Origin: Stenopsyche tienmushanensis
Lineage: Eukaryota > Arthropoda > Insecta > Trichoptera > Stenopsychidae
Reading direction: 5' to 3'
Length of the DNA: 64,000 nucleotides
Assembly: GCA_008973525.1 (NCBI GenBank)
Contig: WACJ01000518.1
Span: 62,001-126,000 of the forward strand
Below are positions 28,190-41,520 of the stretch, piece by piece. Position 1 is the first letter of the stretch, and each line of letters begins with the position of its first letter. Both the position numbers and the translations under genes were made by a program. The notes beneath the pieces are model-generated. The model was not told the origin of the DNA, searched no databases, and worked only from the letters and a program-made list of their open reading frames with translations.

Positions 28190-28500
28190 CTGTGAAACAT
28201 TGTGCCATATGTTATGGTGTGTCCTTGTAATGGAGGACAATCCCTTTTCTATTTATCAATTCAAGTCCATCCTTTAGAAGGGCAGTGTTAATTTCTCACA
28301 ATAATGTTCAACTCTAATTGTATGGTTGCATTCCTGAAGCCCATAATAGACAATACCCTTTATGTCCCACCAAACATAAAACATGCTTTGGTGTATTTTG
28401 GCTTTTGATGTGGTTAATGGAGCTTGACTAGATATAGTATCATTATTATGCCTATTTACCGTCTTTTATAATCGATTGATTCAAAGAAAGATCATATTAT
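28190..28500 (-). pseudogene. Mariner transposase relic, second Asp lost
   Basis: The minus strand reads LNQSIIKDGK-stop (degenerate GDEKW block), APLTTSKAKIHQS, FYVWWDIKGIVYYG, VEHYCEKL, then GLELINRKGIVLHYKDTP. In the usual HHDNARP block the Asp has become Lys. The family normally needs that Asp for catalysis, so the gene is dead even apart from its frameshifts. No terminal repeats were seen. Confidence 0.72.
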
Positions 28501-28699
28501 TGTTTTTGTATACAACTCATTAAATTGGCAGTTGAAATTGGCTTAAAAATGTATCAGGCCTTTTAATTTATAAATATAAAATGATATGGGGAATTAAGAG
28601 TAAATATAGTGTTTTAGCTCTTGTAATAAAAGTTCAGGATGTAAATCCAGATCCAGAATCTGTCTCATTATAATACAATGCAAAGTGCTAAGCTATAGA

Positions 28700-29230
28700 A
28701 GGCATTCTAAATAGTGGAAGTTAAAGACATCTTCTAAGAAGTAGTTTACGATACTATTTATGAGAAGCTGGACAGGAAGGTGAAAATTTCATGGGAAAAA
28801 AAGCTGCTGAAAAAATCATTGAGGATCCAAAAGATTTTCCAAACAAAATCCAGATTGGAGTTTATTCAATAGAAACAACGTAAAAAATGACATGTTAAGA
28901 AATCCACTGGAAAAGTCATGGTAACTTTGTAGCATGATAATGGACTTTTGCTGTAAAAATTCATACCATAACAGTAGAGATTTATGCCCACACAATTACT
29001 TCTTTACAGGAAGCCATCAAAGAAAAAAGGCAAAGCTCTCAAAAGACCTGCAACGCATTTGTGCACATGTCTGCCAAAGTTAAGGTTGTCATTCATCAAT
29101 TTGGATTCCAATAACTTAACCATCTATCATATAATACAAACCTTTTCGTTGGTATTTTTATGATTTCCAAGGTATGAGTGGTTTTTAAATTATGAAGAAA
29201 TGAAGTAAGTGATTCTAAGGTGCTTCTGAA
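28700..29230 (+). pseudogene. Mariner (SETMAR-like, HTH_48 type) transposase relic
   Basis: The plus strand reads VKKSTGKVMVTL, TITVEIYAHTITSLQEAIKE then KRQ, HMSAKVKVVIHQFGFQ, LNHLSYNT and FPRYEWF, in order with stops between. SLQEAIKEKR, HMSAKV and FGF.LNH are typical of the SETMAR-like mariner branch, different from the minus-strand relic just to its left. The frame shifts several times. The usual Asp-containing HDNAP block before HMSAK is unrecognisable (CNAFV). Confidence 0.65.
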
Positions 29231-29234
29231 TATG

Positions 29235-31865
29235 ATTATTTAAATTACTTAATACTCCTTGTCAATGCTTATCATCAATGCAATCATGTATGCTAATTTA
29301 ATACTAATTTATTACAAATATAATAAATAAAAATATAGCCAGAACTGATTGCAATTAATCATTGACAAATCCTATCTTTTTAATTGATTCCGGATATAAA
29401 ATGGCAATAATGATCCTCATAAATCAATAGAAAGTGCGAATCGCAAGAGTAGGCTCAATTTTTCATAATTTTAATTAATAGCGATATTCGTTTGGGCGAT
29501 ATCCAGACGAATAAACATATTTAGGTTTGGGTAATAAAAACAATGCTGATATTGTTCAGTCACATATCGATTGAATAAATCAATTTGTTTGAACGGGGGT
29601 TGTTATGGTAGGGTGATATTTCCCTCATAACTGAAGGCTAATGATAATTGTCGCTACGCAGCGGGTTGAGCCTTATGCCATCGCTTATTGACAATTATTG
29701 ATGCATGCCGAATAAAAATCACATTATTTTCTCATATAATATCGAACGACCTAATGTTTTTCATTAGCGACATTCGTCGATGAAGCGTAATGGAAGTTGT
29801 CATTTACCCTAAATTAAATCCCGTATACAATAACACGTTCTTCCGGCAAACCGCAATAATTTGATATATTCGACGGGTGATGTTTACATACCTTATTGAA
29901 GATTGGCCACGTGTCCGGAAATCTAGAATACGACGTATCAACGTTGGCTGTATGAAGAATTCAAATATGTGTAGGTTCATAGGGCGTAATAAAGGCTTTG
30001 TTTTGGGCCGTATTGTTGGAGGCCTTTCCCGTGGGGACCATCCACCCACATAAAAGAAGGAGAAGTACACCGACCGGGACAGAAGAAAGATAAAATTTTA
30101 CACACCGGTTGCTGGAAACTTCAATAGTAATTATGCTTTCGGAAGTTTCCCTGCTCGACGAGCTCGCTCTTGATTTCGCCCTTCCGATAAAACGCTCTTC
30201 ATTTTTAAGAGCGCCCTGTAAAAGATGTTTTGCATCCGACCCTACAAATGAACTGAAAAAAGCATTATTTTTTTCGTGAGAAAATTTCCAAATTAGAATT
30301 AAGGACCGTTCTTTCGTGATAAATTCAGTAATGGATTATGTATGTGAGCGATGGTGCTCATAGAGAGAATTTTGAAGGGCTTCTCAGGGCGTAGGTGTTA
30401 TAAATTAAGCTCTAAAACTTTATTGTATATTACAAGCATACATATATAAGAGGATTTGTATATATGATATTATTAAAAATTAGATAATATATTTTAATAT
30501 CCTTTTTTGTCTTAAATGACAGAGGAAAAAAATATAAATGCACAAATATTTAACTATAAATATTGGCAAGAATCTTGGCATTTCGTGACCCAAATTAGGT
30601 GATAGACTCATCAGATATTACATTTTCATTAGTAGTTCTTTAAATTTCAATACTTACTTCAAAATAGTAGATATTTAGCACGAAAACAGCAATAACAACC
30701 AAACAAGTATTATTAACTATGATGATAAATCTTATTTTGAATTTAATATTTTTCTCATATATAATTTAACTATATTTTTAGTTAACTATTAACATTTAAC
30801 TATAGTTTTTACATTGAAAAAATTTAAACGTCTTTACAGCCAATGATTAGGCTTTCTTTTGATAATCTTAATACTTTACTCTTCCACGTGATCTTTGCAT
30901 GTTTTTCTTGAATCACAACATCATTGTTTTGTATTATAAATAATATTTTTATGTTCGATCATTTTATGTTTAAAATTAAAATTCGGTTTCAAAGATTTCA
31001 TTTAAATTCTTTAAAGAATATAATCTTAAATAGTTTTTGATTAATACTATTTATTAAAAATAAAACATTTTAATACCTGATACTAATTTCATGGTCTTGG
31101 TCAATTTTGTGGATCTCAAGCTCTTAGATTTTTGGCCGTCTATTGATTTACTCACCCCATACTTTATATTAACATAAATTCCAATCAAAATAAGCAAATT
31201 TTATCAAGCGCTTAAAATATTCGTACTATTACAGGGATACCTAAACTATGTTTCGCGGAAAGTTAATAAGGGTTCATTTTCAAGTTCATCTATTTGATTT
31301 ATCAACCATGATATATAAATCACGCAACTATATTGAGATATGTGAAAACATATTTTCTATATTTACAACCTTTGTGCGTAACAACTTCTTGATGTACAAT
31401 ATTATGCAATGTTGAAACCATCATAAATTTGATAATGTTACGTAGCCCTTTTTATCTAGAAGGAGCATTTCAAGATTATTTTTACAGAAATTTATAAATA
31501 CAATCAAATACGTCTAGTCCAGTAGTACTCGTAGTACCACATTGTTCTAAAAATTCCTCGAAAATAATAAAGAAAAACAGCTAATTGAGCTACGTCCCCG
31601 ATGTCTGTTCTTGTCACAGGTAATGGAAAATCTTTCGAATCTAGATAAATATGCCTGATATCAAGAAGATTTGCAATTCGAGAGCCGAATATTATCAACA
31701 TTATTTTAAAAAGTCTCTTTTATGAGGTATTTTAACCATTTCCACTCGTATGTCGACATTATGTCGCCAAAATTTAAACTCGCATATATACCATGTATTA
31801 CATCGTTTTGCTGTTTATTATGTTATATGTATACTATTTTACTAAAAAAGTACACATCTTCACAC
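29235..31865. other. Non-coding stretch with complex block at 29340-30340
   Basis: The block is the less AT-biased part; a minus open frame (29804-30070) in it matches nothing I know. The rest is AT-rich. Confidence 0.35.
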
Positions 31866-31871
31866 TTATGA

Positions 31872-32195
31872 GTACGTAATGCTCCTTGTCATCCAAACGA
31901 GAGCATATTGAAAACAAAACGATGGACTTATGATTGCAAAATTTTTGCTCCTTGTCTGAGACCTTTGATACAGCCCATGGATCAAGACGTTATATCACAA
32001 ATGAAACGTCTTTATCCATAAAGTCTTCTGAAAACTCTTGTTGTGGGAGATGAAAACTTGATCTATTTCTGGATAAAAACGACGATATTTGACGTTATAC
32101 ATGGACTAACACATTCTTAATCAAACATGATAATATATTCGAAACCAAGTAAAAACTCCTCCCCAGAATGAACTCGAATAATTAAGAGTATACTG
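31872..32195 (+). pseudogene. Pogo/Tigger transposase relic with 3' end, copy 3
   Basis: VRNAPCHPNESILK is the block that normally begins with a catalytic Asp (DNAP.HP); here that position is Arg. After frameshifts it continues LIQPMDQDVISQMKRLYP, SLLKTLVVGDENLIYFW and TTIFDVIHG. The DNA is plainly homologous to 16255-16350 along its length. The end is ATAATTAAGAGTATACTG at 32195, followed by TA, matching copy 2's end. Internal sequence between the domain and the end is shorter than in copy 2. Confidence 0.75.
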
Positions 32196-33644
32196 TACTC
32201 AAATAGAAATATTTGAAAAACGCAAATATTTTTATTAATTTATTTCTAAAATACCTAAATAAATATCTTATGTACGTTGTGTAAATTTTCTTTTTAAAAA
32301 AAACTGATTAAATAATATTTTATTTTAATTTTAAATTTCGTGTATGAAAGGGAAATAGAATAGGGAAAGAGACCCTTTACCATTGAATTTAAATTCAATT
32401 ACAGCACAAGCATTAATATCACAAAACACAAATAATTACAATAAGCAAAGTCGCCACCATTCCTCCCTAAAACCACGAATAGTTATCCGGTATTCGTGGA
32501 CAAGGAAGTTTCTGCCGACAGCGTTTAATCCGTGTCTGTTGGTTTAGCTGCTAAAACCGCAAATCTCGACAAGTCAAGAGAAAAACTTTCTGTTTAGGCT
32601 CTCAGCATTTTATATGAGTCTATTATTTGCTCTCGGGGCAGAAGCGCTATACACTGCTCAAAGCTGCCTTTCACAATGATTGAACTGATAAAGAATTTAC
32701 ACAAGGGTGTCGACTGAAAGCACTTAATAATAAATATACTCCCAACCCGAGAGATTCTAATACTGGCCAGCTAATAAAGGCTTCAGAATTAAGGATTCAC
32801 CCTTGAATAGCTTCGATCTTCAGCGCGCCCGAGGAACATGGATAGCTTTTTGACTAAAGAATTCGAGTCAATGATACCTCAGAGTAAATGCCGTTCTTGT
32901 TAAAACGAAAAGTCCATAATCTCAATGATTATGTTAATTTTTAAAATATCAAATTCATTGAATAATATTGTTCAGAGAGACTTTATTTTTCGTCTCTTTT
33001 TTATAAAAGACGATACAAATTTATAATAAAGCCATGATCATACTGGGGAGATTAATAAGTGGATTGAACTTGTAATGAGAATCTGTTATCTAACATAAAC
33101 TAACAAAATATCTAAGTATTACTAATCTAATTTTTAACTCGAGTTATCCCTGAAATTTTGATTAAATTTTTTTATTAAAAATATACAAATTTTCGCATAA
33201 AATTTATTAATAAGATAAAGAGTTTACGAGACGTTTTTTTTTTACTCTCTTCTAAAAAAATTTATTTAGAAGCTTTACTTTAAAAATAAATTTGTTGTGC
33301 TTGTTGACATATAAAAATTAATTTACGCGATAATTGCAAACATAGCGTAAAATATATTTAATTCAAAAGCTTTTTAGTTGAAATTAATTTAGTTTTAAAT
33401 TTTCAGAAAGTAGTAGTAGTAGTTTCAGTAGTTTAAATTTTATTTCATAATTTTACATCGTATAAACGTGTTTTTATTGTTACAGTTTTATTGAAAATTG
33501 CTAATTAATCAGAAACACAATTTACATTTGTAATTAAGTAATTTGTACAAGTAATTTGCTATTAACCGATAATGGAATGAATCATGTTTTTTGAAAATAT
33601 ATATGTATAGAAAAATGTACTATAAACAATGTAAGTAACCTTTT

Positions 33645-33720
33645 ATCTAATATATAAAAATCAATGTTTGTTCAAATTCATCAAATTTCGAAGGTCTTTC
33701 TGTTTCTCGACCATCCTTTA
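33645..33720 (+). mobile_element. Possible Helitron-type 5' end
   Basis: ATCTAATATATAAAAATCAA followed by TGTTTGTTC resembles the common 5' end of animal Helitrons (TCT.ATATATAAAAAT.A). I found no partner 3' end (hairpin plus CTAG-like end), so this stays a weak call. Confidence 0.3.
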
Positions 33721-34145
33721 AACTTCTATTATCGAATCGATTCTGGAAGCAATATAGAAATCTGCAGACTGTGTCATCATCATAAACATTGTGGAGTGTT
33801 TTACTGACTTGTGGTATTCAAACCCAAATTTAAAAAAAAAAACAGCATACAATATGATTTTCGTCAGTTTCGGGTCTGGAAATTTGTTAAATAAACATAA
33901 TATTTAACAATACTTCTACAAAAAAATTGCAAAAATAATGAAAACATCTTTAATGGGGATCGTCTACTTCTGGTTATTAATATGAGGCATTATTATATTT
34001 TTTTAAAATGCGTTTTTTAAATGTATGGTTCAGTGATCTTGCTGAAAAAGCTTGAATTGTATTTGGCATACAGTTTAAGTTATTCTCAATATGAATTTAT
34101 TTTCATCGTTCAAGTTTTAGCACTTGCAACTCTCAAATATAAATA

Positions 34146-34166
34146 CAGAGCTTATTGTAAGCTCTG
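34146..34166. other. Perfect short hairpin
   Basis: CAGAGCTTA, loop TTG, TAAGCTCTG: nine paired bases with no mismatch. There is no T-run after it, and it sits in AT-rich non-coding sequence; a role is not evident. Confidence 0.5.
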
Positions 34167-37100
34167 AATAGATGTTAGGAAGGTTTATTGGTAAAAGAAG
34201 ATTCAAATGTCAACGATAAAATACAAGATAAAAGCTCACTGTTTTACGATATTCTAAATATAAATTGTGAGCCATAAAGCGAGCATTGTCTGTTATTACA
34301 TGTCGTTCGTATTGAATTATAAATCGAAATAGAAAATGGCGTGTCATTCCCTCCAGAATTCCAAAGCAAATTTTATTTCATTTGGGGGATTAAAGTTTTG
34401 ACGGTTCTATTTGTTCAATTCGTTGGAATTGAATATTGTCTTGTGACGTTAAAAATTTATTTTGAAAATTGCGAGATGGTTATAAGCTCAACAATGCAAC
34501 ACTCCACCAGAGTTATCAATGGTTCAAATATTTCGTTTGTGAGAGATTGCGATTTCATTTACGATTTTGTAAATATTCTCTTCGTTTTCAGCATGTTTTT
34601 ATTCAGATTGCTTTTTATTTTTATTCCATTGTGACACTCTCACATTCCGTTGATATTTGACCCGCTCCCATAAGCTTAAGGTATGTTTCAAAGGTCATCC
34701 GTTGTCCACATATTCAGAAATGGAATAAGTAAGAAGGGTCGAAATAAGGATCCCCATTATTTATGCCGAAGGAACGTACCAATGTATATTTAATTTAATG
34801 AAGGTATAATATTGACACTGTTCAACGAACCAAGGGATTATTATGGCCAATGAATACGTGCTTAAAAGAGCAACTGATTGATATCATTCAAAGATGATTT
34901 TAATTTTAAATCAAGTCTCATAGGAAAACATTTGTAACAACCACATTATGCAGTTTGGATTTTATTTCATAGATAATATTTGTATTGTTATGTAACAACA
35001 TCATCTCTTCAAAAGCTTTGATATATATAGCTTATTTATACTTTGTATATCTCTATACATTTCTATTACTATGGGATTCAATCTTCATGCATTTTGACTC
35101 ATATGCTTGTATGTATCCTTAAATAAAAGTATCAATATTATACAAATATATCAATCAAAATAACAGACAAAGATCTTCAACCAAAGAATATCAGAATGAT
35201 AAATTTATGTATCATAAAATAAGATAGATGTGCAAAAACAACCCTAGCGACACACTGTCATTGTAAATATAATTAGAAGCACTTATTAAAGATTGATGAT
35301 GGAGTAATGAATTCTCTATTGTGTATATTTCAACAAGTATACAATAGCAATCACGTCCTTGCTGAAACAATAGCTACGATGATAATATATTTTTTTAAAT
35401 TATTATTTTATGATATTTATTCCTCATAATCAAGATTATTCCATCTATGTTCTGAAATATAGATGATAAATATACATACATTATTCTGCATACTAAATAG
35501 ATCGTTCGAAAAAAAAAATCTGTAATAGACTGTTAATTTTTAAAGTGCCAATATAATAAGATTAAATTCAAATCCAAATTGCAGAAAAAAAATTGTTGAT
35601 CAATCTGATTTATTAGTTCTTTTAGTATCAATGGTGTTAGTCGAATCGACTAATGCTACTTTATATTTTTGAATATTTGATAATATAATTTTATATTGAT
35701 ATTATAATTTACCCTAACTCTATTGATCAGTCTTAATACAGTTGATCAGTTTTTGACTATAATTATAAATGATCAGATGCAAATCCAAATTTTGGAAAAA
35801 GGGAAGATTTAAAGTATTTAAATTTACAATTGATCGTCTGCTAATCGAATTCTGTGATTAATAAAATCTGATTACCTATGAATGCCTGATTTGTAAACAG
35901 CATTGAATTATAATTTATATTTTTTTTTCTGCTTTTTAAATACTATTAAGGAAAGCAGTAGAGAAACTACCGAAAGATAACTGCATATCTTTAATAAATA
36001 TTTCCTTTGAAGATTATCTATGTCTGATAACAGATAATCACATGAAAAAATCATAGCAAAAAGCTTAAGACAATCCTTCAAATACTAGTTCTCTCTTTCA
36101 AAGACTTCGAAAAAATATTCAAATATATTTATTTGACATTTCTAATTATCTTCTTTTATACAACTTTTTCTCTGATTATGATCCAAATATTGAAATTAAG
36201 AAGTGAATCTATACTAATTAAAGACTAATGATCATCTTCTTTAAAAATTCCATCCATAAGCTTAAATTGATGACAAAGTATATTATTGTGCATTTCAAAT
36301 TTGTATTTCAATGTTGAGGATCTCATTTGAGATCAAATATTTATCCTTTTTTTGGCTTCAATGTTCCTTAAAAAGCTAATCATTTTGCTAAAATCCTTAT
36401 TCAGTATTACAAAAAAAATTATGTCCTCCAAATTTTTATAAATTAAACTTTTATTATAATAGACAGACATAAAGTTGAAGCAATTTCAATTACAATTAAA
36501 TTATTTCGATCAAAGGAAAAAAATATAAATTCACCAAGTATCAAAGCTTATGGAACCTTTAAAATCCTTTGCCTTATTAAAAACTACTGAGTTGTAACAT
36601 AATAATGACGACAAAAAGTAACCAATAATGAAGAATGTATTCATTAATTCAGAACACACGTGTCAATTTTGCATGAAGCTTTTTCGTGCCCGCTCAGAGC
36701 TTTTATTAACTTTTTTATGGCGAAATAAAGCCGTTCTTGCGCCTCATACAAAATGTTGATTTTGTAAATATTTCACACGTGTGGCGAAAGCTTTTTTGGC
36801 GTAAAATATGATCATTATAATGGGAGAGGAGCAAAAGCGATTCGTATAATGTACAAACAATTTCGACTTATTAGGCCTCTTTCTATTCTTGTCAGACGTC
36901 GGACGTGGAAGAATGGTAAGAGACGACGTGAAAACACGTTTTTACATCCACTCAAAATAAGCTGTTTTGATATCCCGCCTCTTTCAATTCGAAGAAAGAT
37001 AGTGTGGGTAAAATCAATATGGAATCCTTTTATTGATAAAACTCTACTTGCTCTACACCTGCGTATTCACACTGGGAACTAAGAAGTTGCATGCGAAAAT

Positions 37101-38359
37101 GTGTTAAAACCTTCTCTTCCTGTTTGAATGCTGTGGGATAAAAAAGTTTATTTCTCAGAAATGCATCGAGTTAACAAGGATACTGTTTCGTGTCCCCTCT
37201 GAAAGCAATACAATTTAAATCTTAGAATATATCCAATGACAAGCGTTCGAAAAAGTATTGCGTTATGGGATATCGATAAGTAAGCCATTTTTCATCTAAA
37301 ATATATTTTATTTATATTTACCAATCATATTTTTATAATAGTTGTGGTTTTCAATTAAATAATGTAAAAAAAAGTGTATATTTTAATTCCAAATAATGTT
37401 CCAAAAATTTAAACATATGATAATCTGAAGATACCATATTCTAAGAATATGAATGATGTTATGTGAATGATTCGATGATAAATACATACAAAATGTTCAT
37501 CGCATCAGGCCTTAACCCAAGAGTCAAGAAGGCGTGGTGTCATTGGACCAGATCCTTCAGCAAAAAACTATCTATCTCTAGTTTCTTGATACAAATTGAC
37601 AAAAAAACTGTAATCATATTAATATGTATGCGTATGTTATTAAACTATCCATAACGCAATCATCTGGAAAGAAAAGCGTAATGTGAGCTTTCTCCCATCG
37701 AATAAAAGCTTTCCCAAATTAATGGCTCTAACCTTCTATATAAATAATAATTTCATAAAAAAAACTTCATCAGATGAATCACCATTATGGCAATTATTTA
37801 TAGCGTAGACATTTTTATATTATTAGAGCTTTGTGGTCGCTCCAAGATTGTATTAATTTACCTCTTCGAAATTACCCTTAATAAATTTCACTCCCCATCA
37901 TATGTATGGTTTTAAATAGGACCTCTGCTCGTTAAAACAAAGGAGTCGTTCGTTTTATTCGTACACTTCCTTGTTTTGAGTAATTATTATTTTACGTACA
38001 GAGGTGCTGTAAACAAATTTATTGCCCTGAAAAACCGCGATATATTTTTTAATATTCCCTCCAAGCGTTACCAACTTTATATTTATGATGCAATATTTTA
38101 AAAACAATGAGCTTTGAGAAGCTTTCGATTTGTTGCGCAAACAATGTTAATTATGACGAGTACCATATCTGAACAATTTTGAAAGAATGCAAACATTTTT
38201 ATGGAAATTTTGTTGAACATACATGATATTGTAGAATTTATATATGGAAATATCCTATATAATCCGGAAAAAAATGGAACCATTGCGAATTATCTGACCA
38301 TATTTTCTCCAATTGCAATATATAATTGATAGTTTTATGATAATATTAATAACAGTACA

Positions 38360-39090
38360 AACAGTGCGTTCAAAAAGTAATGCATCCAAATCCACAAAAA
38401 ATATATCAAATATATTTGTAGAATTTGTCAAAAACCTTCAAAATAGTACCCTTTTACATTGATATACTTCTGGAGGCGGTATTACTAGGCCAAAAAGACA
38501 TCCTGTAAGGCCTTCTCCGAGATGTCCTTTAGAGCCAATGTAACATGAGGTTGGATGGCTTCAATTGTGTACCAATGTTTTCCCTTCAAGACTGCTTTTA
38601 AGCGAGGAAATAAAAAAGTCTGGGGAAGCCAAGTCAGGCTGTAGGGAGGCTGGGGAATCAATGGGGTGCGGGTTCTGGCCAAGAAAAAAGAAAGTTTTCA
38701 TCCGTCTTTGATTTCAAATCTTCGGTTACATTGCAATAAACGATTGTTTTTGTTGTTTAGAATTTCTGCTATCCATTAAAGATTCAATTATTATCTATTT
38801 AGAAGGTTGATGGATATCCACTACATCGTTCGTCAGTGATCTCCTCTCAGTTCTCCTTAAACAACCTGTGCCATCGGAGAACCTGTGATATGGACAAGTA
38901 ATCACTCCCAAAGGCCTGCTGAATTAATAGAAATGTTTCAGTAGCAGACTTCCCATGTTTAATGCAAAATTTTATAGCGATCCATTGCCCCGAGCTACAT
39001 TTTCTCAAAAAGGGGTTCACGGGAACGCACGCCCTGACTCTCAGATAGCTCAGAGGTGACTTTTTAAGGGTGCATTTTAAATCTAACACT
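38360..39090 (-). mobile_element. Deleted HTH_48-type mariner lacking the catalytic core
   Basis: The minus strand reads IAIKFCIKHGKSATETFLLI then QQAFGSDYLSISQVLRWHRL, FKEN-stop-EEITDE (HTH), a decayed VTEDLKSKTDE, then directly PQPPYSL.. and FPRLKAVLKGKHWYTIEAIQ, ALKDISEKALQDVFLA and KGYYFEGF at the C-terminus. About 180 residues with the first two catalytic Asp are gone, and a small indel disrupts the third Asp block. The left end is CAGTGCGTTCAAAAAGTAAT (about 38368). The right end near 39120-39150 (GAAAAAGTTCGAAC) is only roughly similar. Confidence 0.75.
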
Positions 39091-39149
39091 CCTCTTAATC
39101 TAACCCAGGTTAGAATGGGTTGCAGTGTATCTGGAAAAAGTTCGAACCA

Positions 39150-41515
39150 AAAATATAAATTATTTCATCGTCAATTAAAAACGATTGCTTCTATTCGTAC
39201 ATGAATATAAGTATTTTTTCACTTACTTCATAAATGCATTTAAATTTGTTCATAAAGTTCAACAGTCGAATTTAAAGTAGGTAGCAATCAATAGGTGTTG
39301 GATAGTTAGCTCAATTGGTTCAGCCATATTTTATTCTCACATGATGCAAAGTGCATATGCGTGTTCCAAGCGATATTTCTTGATTCAGAAAGTGCAACGT
39401 AGTTCCTAATTATAACTCTTACTTCAGAATATATCCTGATCGTCTTGCAGCGACATTATTTATGCAAGTGATTATAGGTTTTGAAGTGAATAAATGATTA
39501 GTGGATCGATAATTCGATACCAAAGAAAGATACCAAAATTTAAGCGCCAACGAAACTTTTTTTTTCGAAGACTATTTTTAGCATAATATTGTTAGCTATT
39601 GCAAAAACAACGTTAAGGGTAATAAATAATACTATTATATATTGAATAGCAATTTGAATGTGTGAAGTATAAATGCAGATTTTTAAAAATAAAATTGATC
39701 CTCCATCATTAATCTCTCGATCACATCAGGTGACTTCAACGTCCACGGAACATTGGTTCAATTTTAACTCTCGCTATATTGTACAAATATCAATAATTCT
39801 TCAGTTCTCTTTCTTTGTATTTAGATGCATTTATTTGAACGCCCAAAGGTTTGTCAATACGTGCTCAAGTGCTTAAAGCGATTGTTCGATTTTCTTTTTA
39901 AATGAGCGAAAATTCTCAAGCGTTTTCGAAAAATTAAATATATCTGAAATTCTATGGGACTCAAAAGGTCAATAAGTTCTAGTCCGTTTTAGCACTCGAA
40001 ACTTTTCCGAACGAAAAATGAATTTTCACAAAGGAGCACACGGCGGTCGAAGTTTTAGCACCAAACAAAGCTACCTTATTAATTTGTTTTCCTTACTTTA
40101 TTTATCCTTATTATCCCTAAGTTCCATTCATTACACCGCAAAACTAGAGATCTGACAGAAACGGACGCTTAAGAAAGAAAAACGCAAGCAGAATATTGAT
40201 AAGTGGAGAATAAAGGCTCCTACATTTAAAAAATGGATATGAAACTATATTTCGAAATATCCTTGTCGAATTTTTAAAATCAATATTAGGTATAATAACA
40301 TATATTATACTAGGGTCATCTATAAAGTGAGTTTTTTGTTTGAAGTATTATTTGTCGACCATTTTGTTTAGTCACAGTAAATTCTTCCGATGGATAGGTC
40401 GTCGCATGCTCCCGTTATCTCCTTTTTGTACATTTTTTTTATTTGCCATACTCCTTTTCATACAGGATCCTTTACTAATAATTAAATCGTATAATGATCG
40501 TTGTTCTTCAGATGACCAGTTGATCATATTAATAATATTAATATTAATTTCTTTGTAAAATCTAAGCCATACTATAAGTAGATTATCTCCCAAGCATATC
40601 TTAGCAATGATCCAATTGCCCTTATCTATTAATTAGCCTTTGTGGCTAAATTGCATCACTTCCTCAGTCAATCGATTTATACCTATAGTTAAATATCTTG
40701 AGGATTTAATTTTAGCAAATTTCAATTTCAACTGCATTATGCGATGCATTAATTACATGATCGAACTCTTGCAACTTTGTCAGCGATTCAATTTAAAGTT
40801 GGGTAACACGAATGAAATTTAATATGATCATCCACAAAAGCTGTTGTATTTTTTCCTAATAAATCTATCCAAACTCATTAATATTATAAATTAGATATGT
40901 GATATGATTTAAGCCAAAAAAATATTTTAATTGTTCCAGATGGGTGGTTGTATTGGTTTACATTCATTGGATTACAAAATAATTTTAGAGCCTAGACTAT
41001 TTCTATTCCTAAGCTGAAACGTCGCTCATTGATTTTAAATATAATTATTTTATCGATTTATGTGAGAAAAGTCAGTTGTAAATGAAATAGCACCTTTCAA
41101 CACGTCGAGTCCATTCAGCCAGGATTAAATATTTATGAGGGTAATCCTCGCAACATTACGATGCCGAAAATGGACTTTCAATGTAGAACTCGGCTCTTAA
41201 TTAATATTCCGATTCGAAATTAGAGGATGTCCGGGTATGAACTTCAATTTAATATCGCAGGAAATGTTAAGATCCCTTCGTTTTACACTTTATAATTAAA
41301 ACTAAATTATTTTTCAATTTCTGCTTTCAATAGATATACTACTTTAATTATATTACTAAATATTCGATATTTATTTTAATAATACATTTGGAATAATACT
41401 ACCATTCGATGTAAGAAATAGTTACTTAATATATCAGCAAAAAATCTGTACGGAATGTGATGGCTACAACATTTTTTCCGTGATCATAGGCAGGTCATCA
41501 TGTCGGAATTGAAGC
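39150..41515. other. Non-coding stretch
   Basis: 39680-40110 and 41030-41280 are more complex; nothing identified. TTAGCTCAATTGGTTCAG near 39307 resembles a tRNA A box, but no partner B box or cloverleaf was found. Confidence 0.35.
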
Positions 41516-41520
41516 TAGAT

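Larger units (their letters stand above)
32198..38355. other. AT-rich non-coding stretch
   Basis: Holds a possible Helitron 5' end, a short hairpin and an (AGT)5-like run at 33410-33424. Blocks near 32440-32880 and 36640-37110 are more complex. No exon recognised. Confidence 0.35.

Noticed and set aside
36849..37082. Open frame ending LHLRIHTGN, like a zinc-finger linker
   Set aside because: There is no Cys pair or His spacing before it; the six-residue likeness is chance.
39300..39380. tRNA-like A box (TTAGCTCAATTGGTTCAG)
   Set aside because: No B box (GGTTCGANTCC type) at a fitting distance and no cloverleaf; at most a SINE relic.
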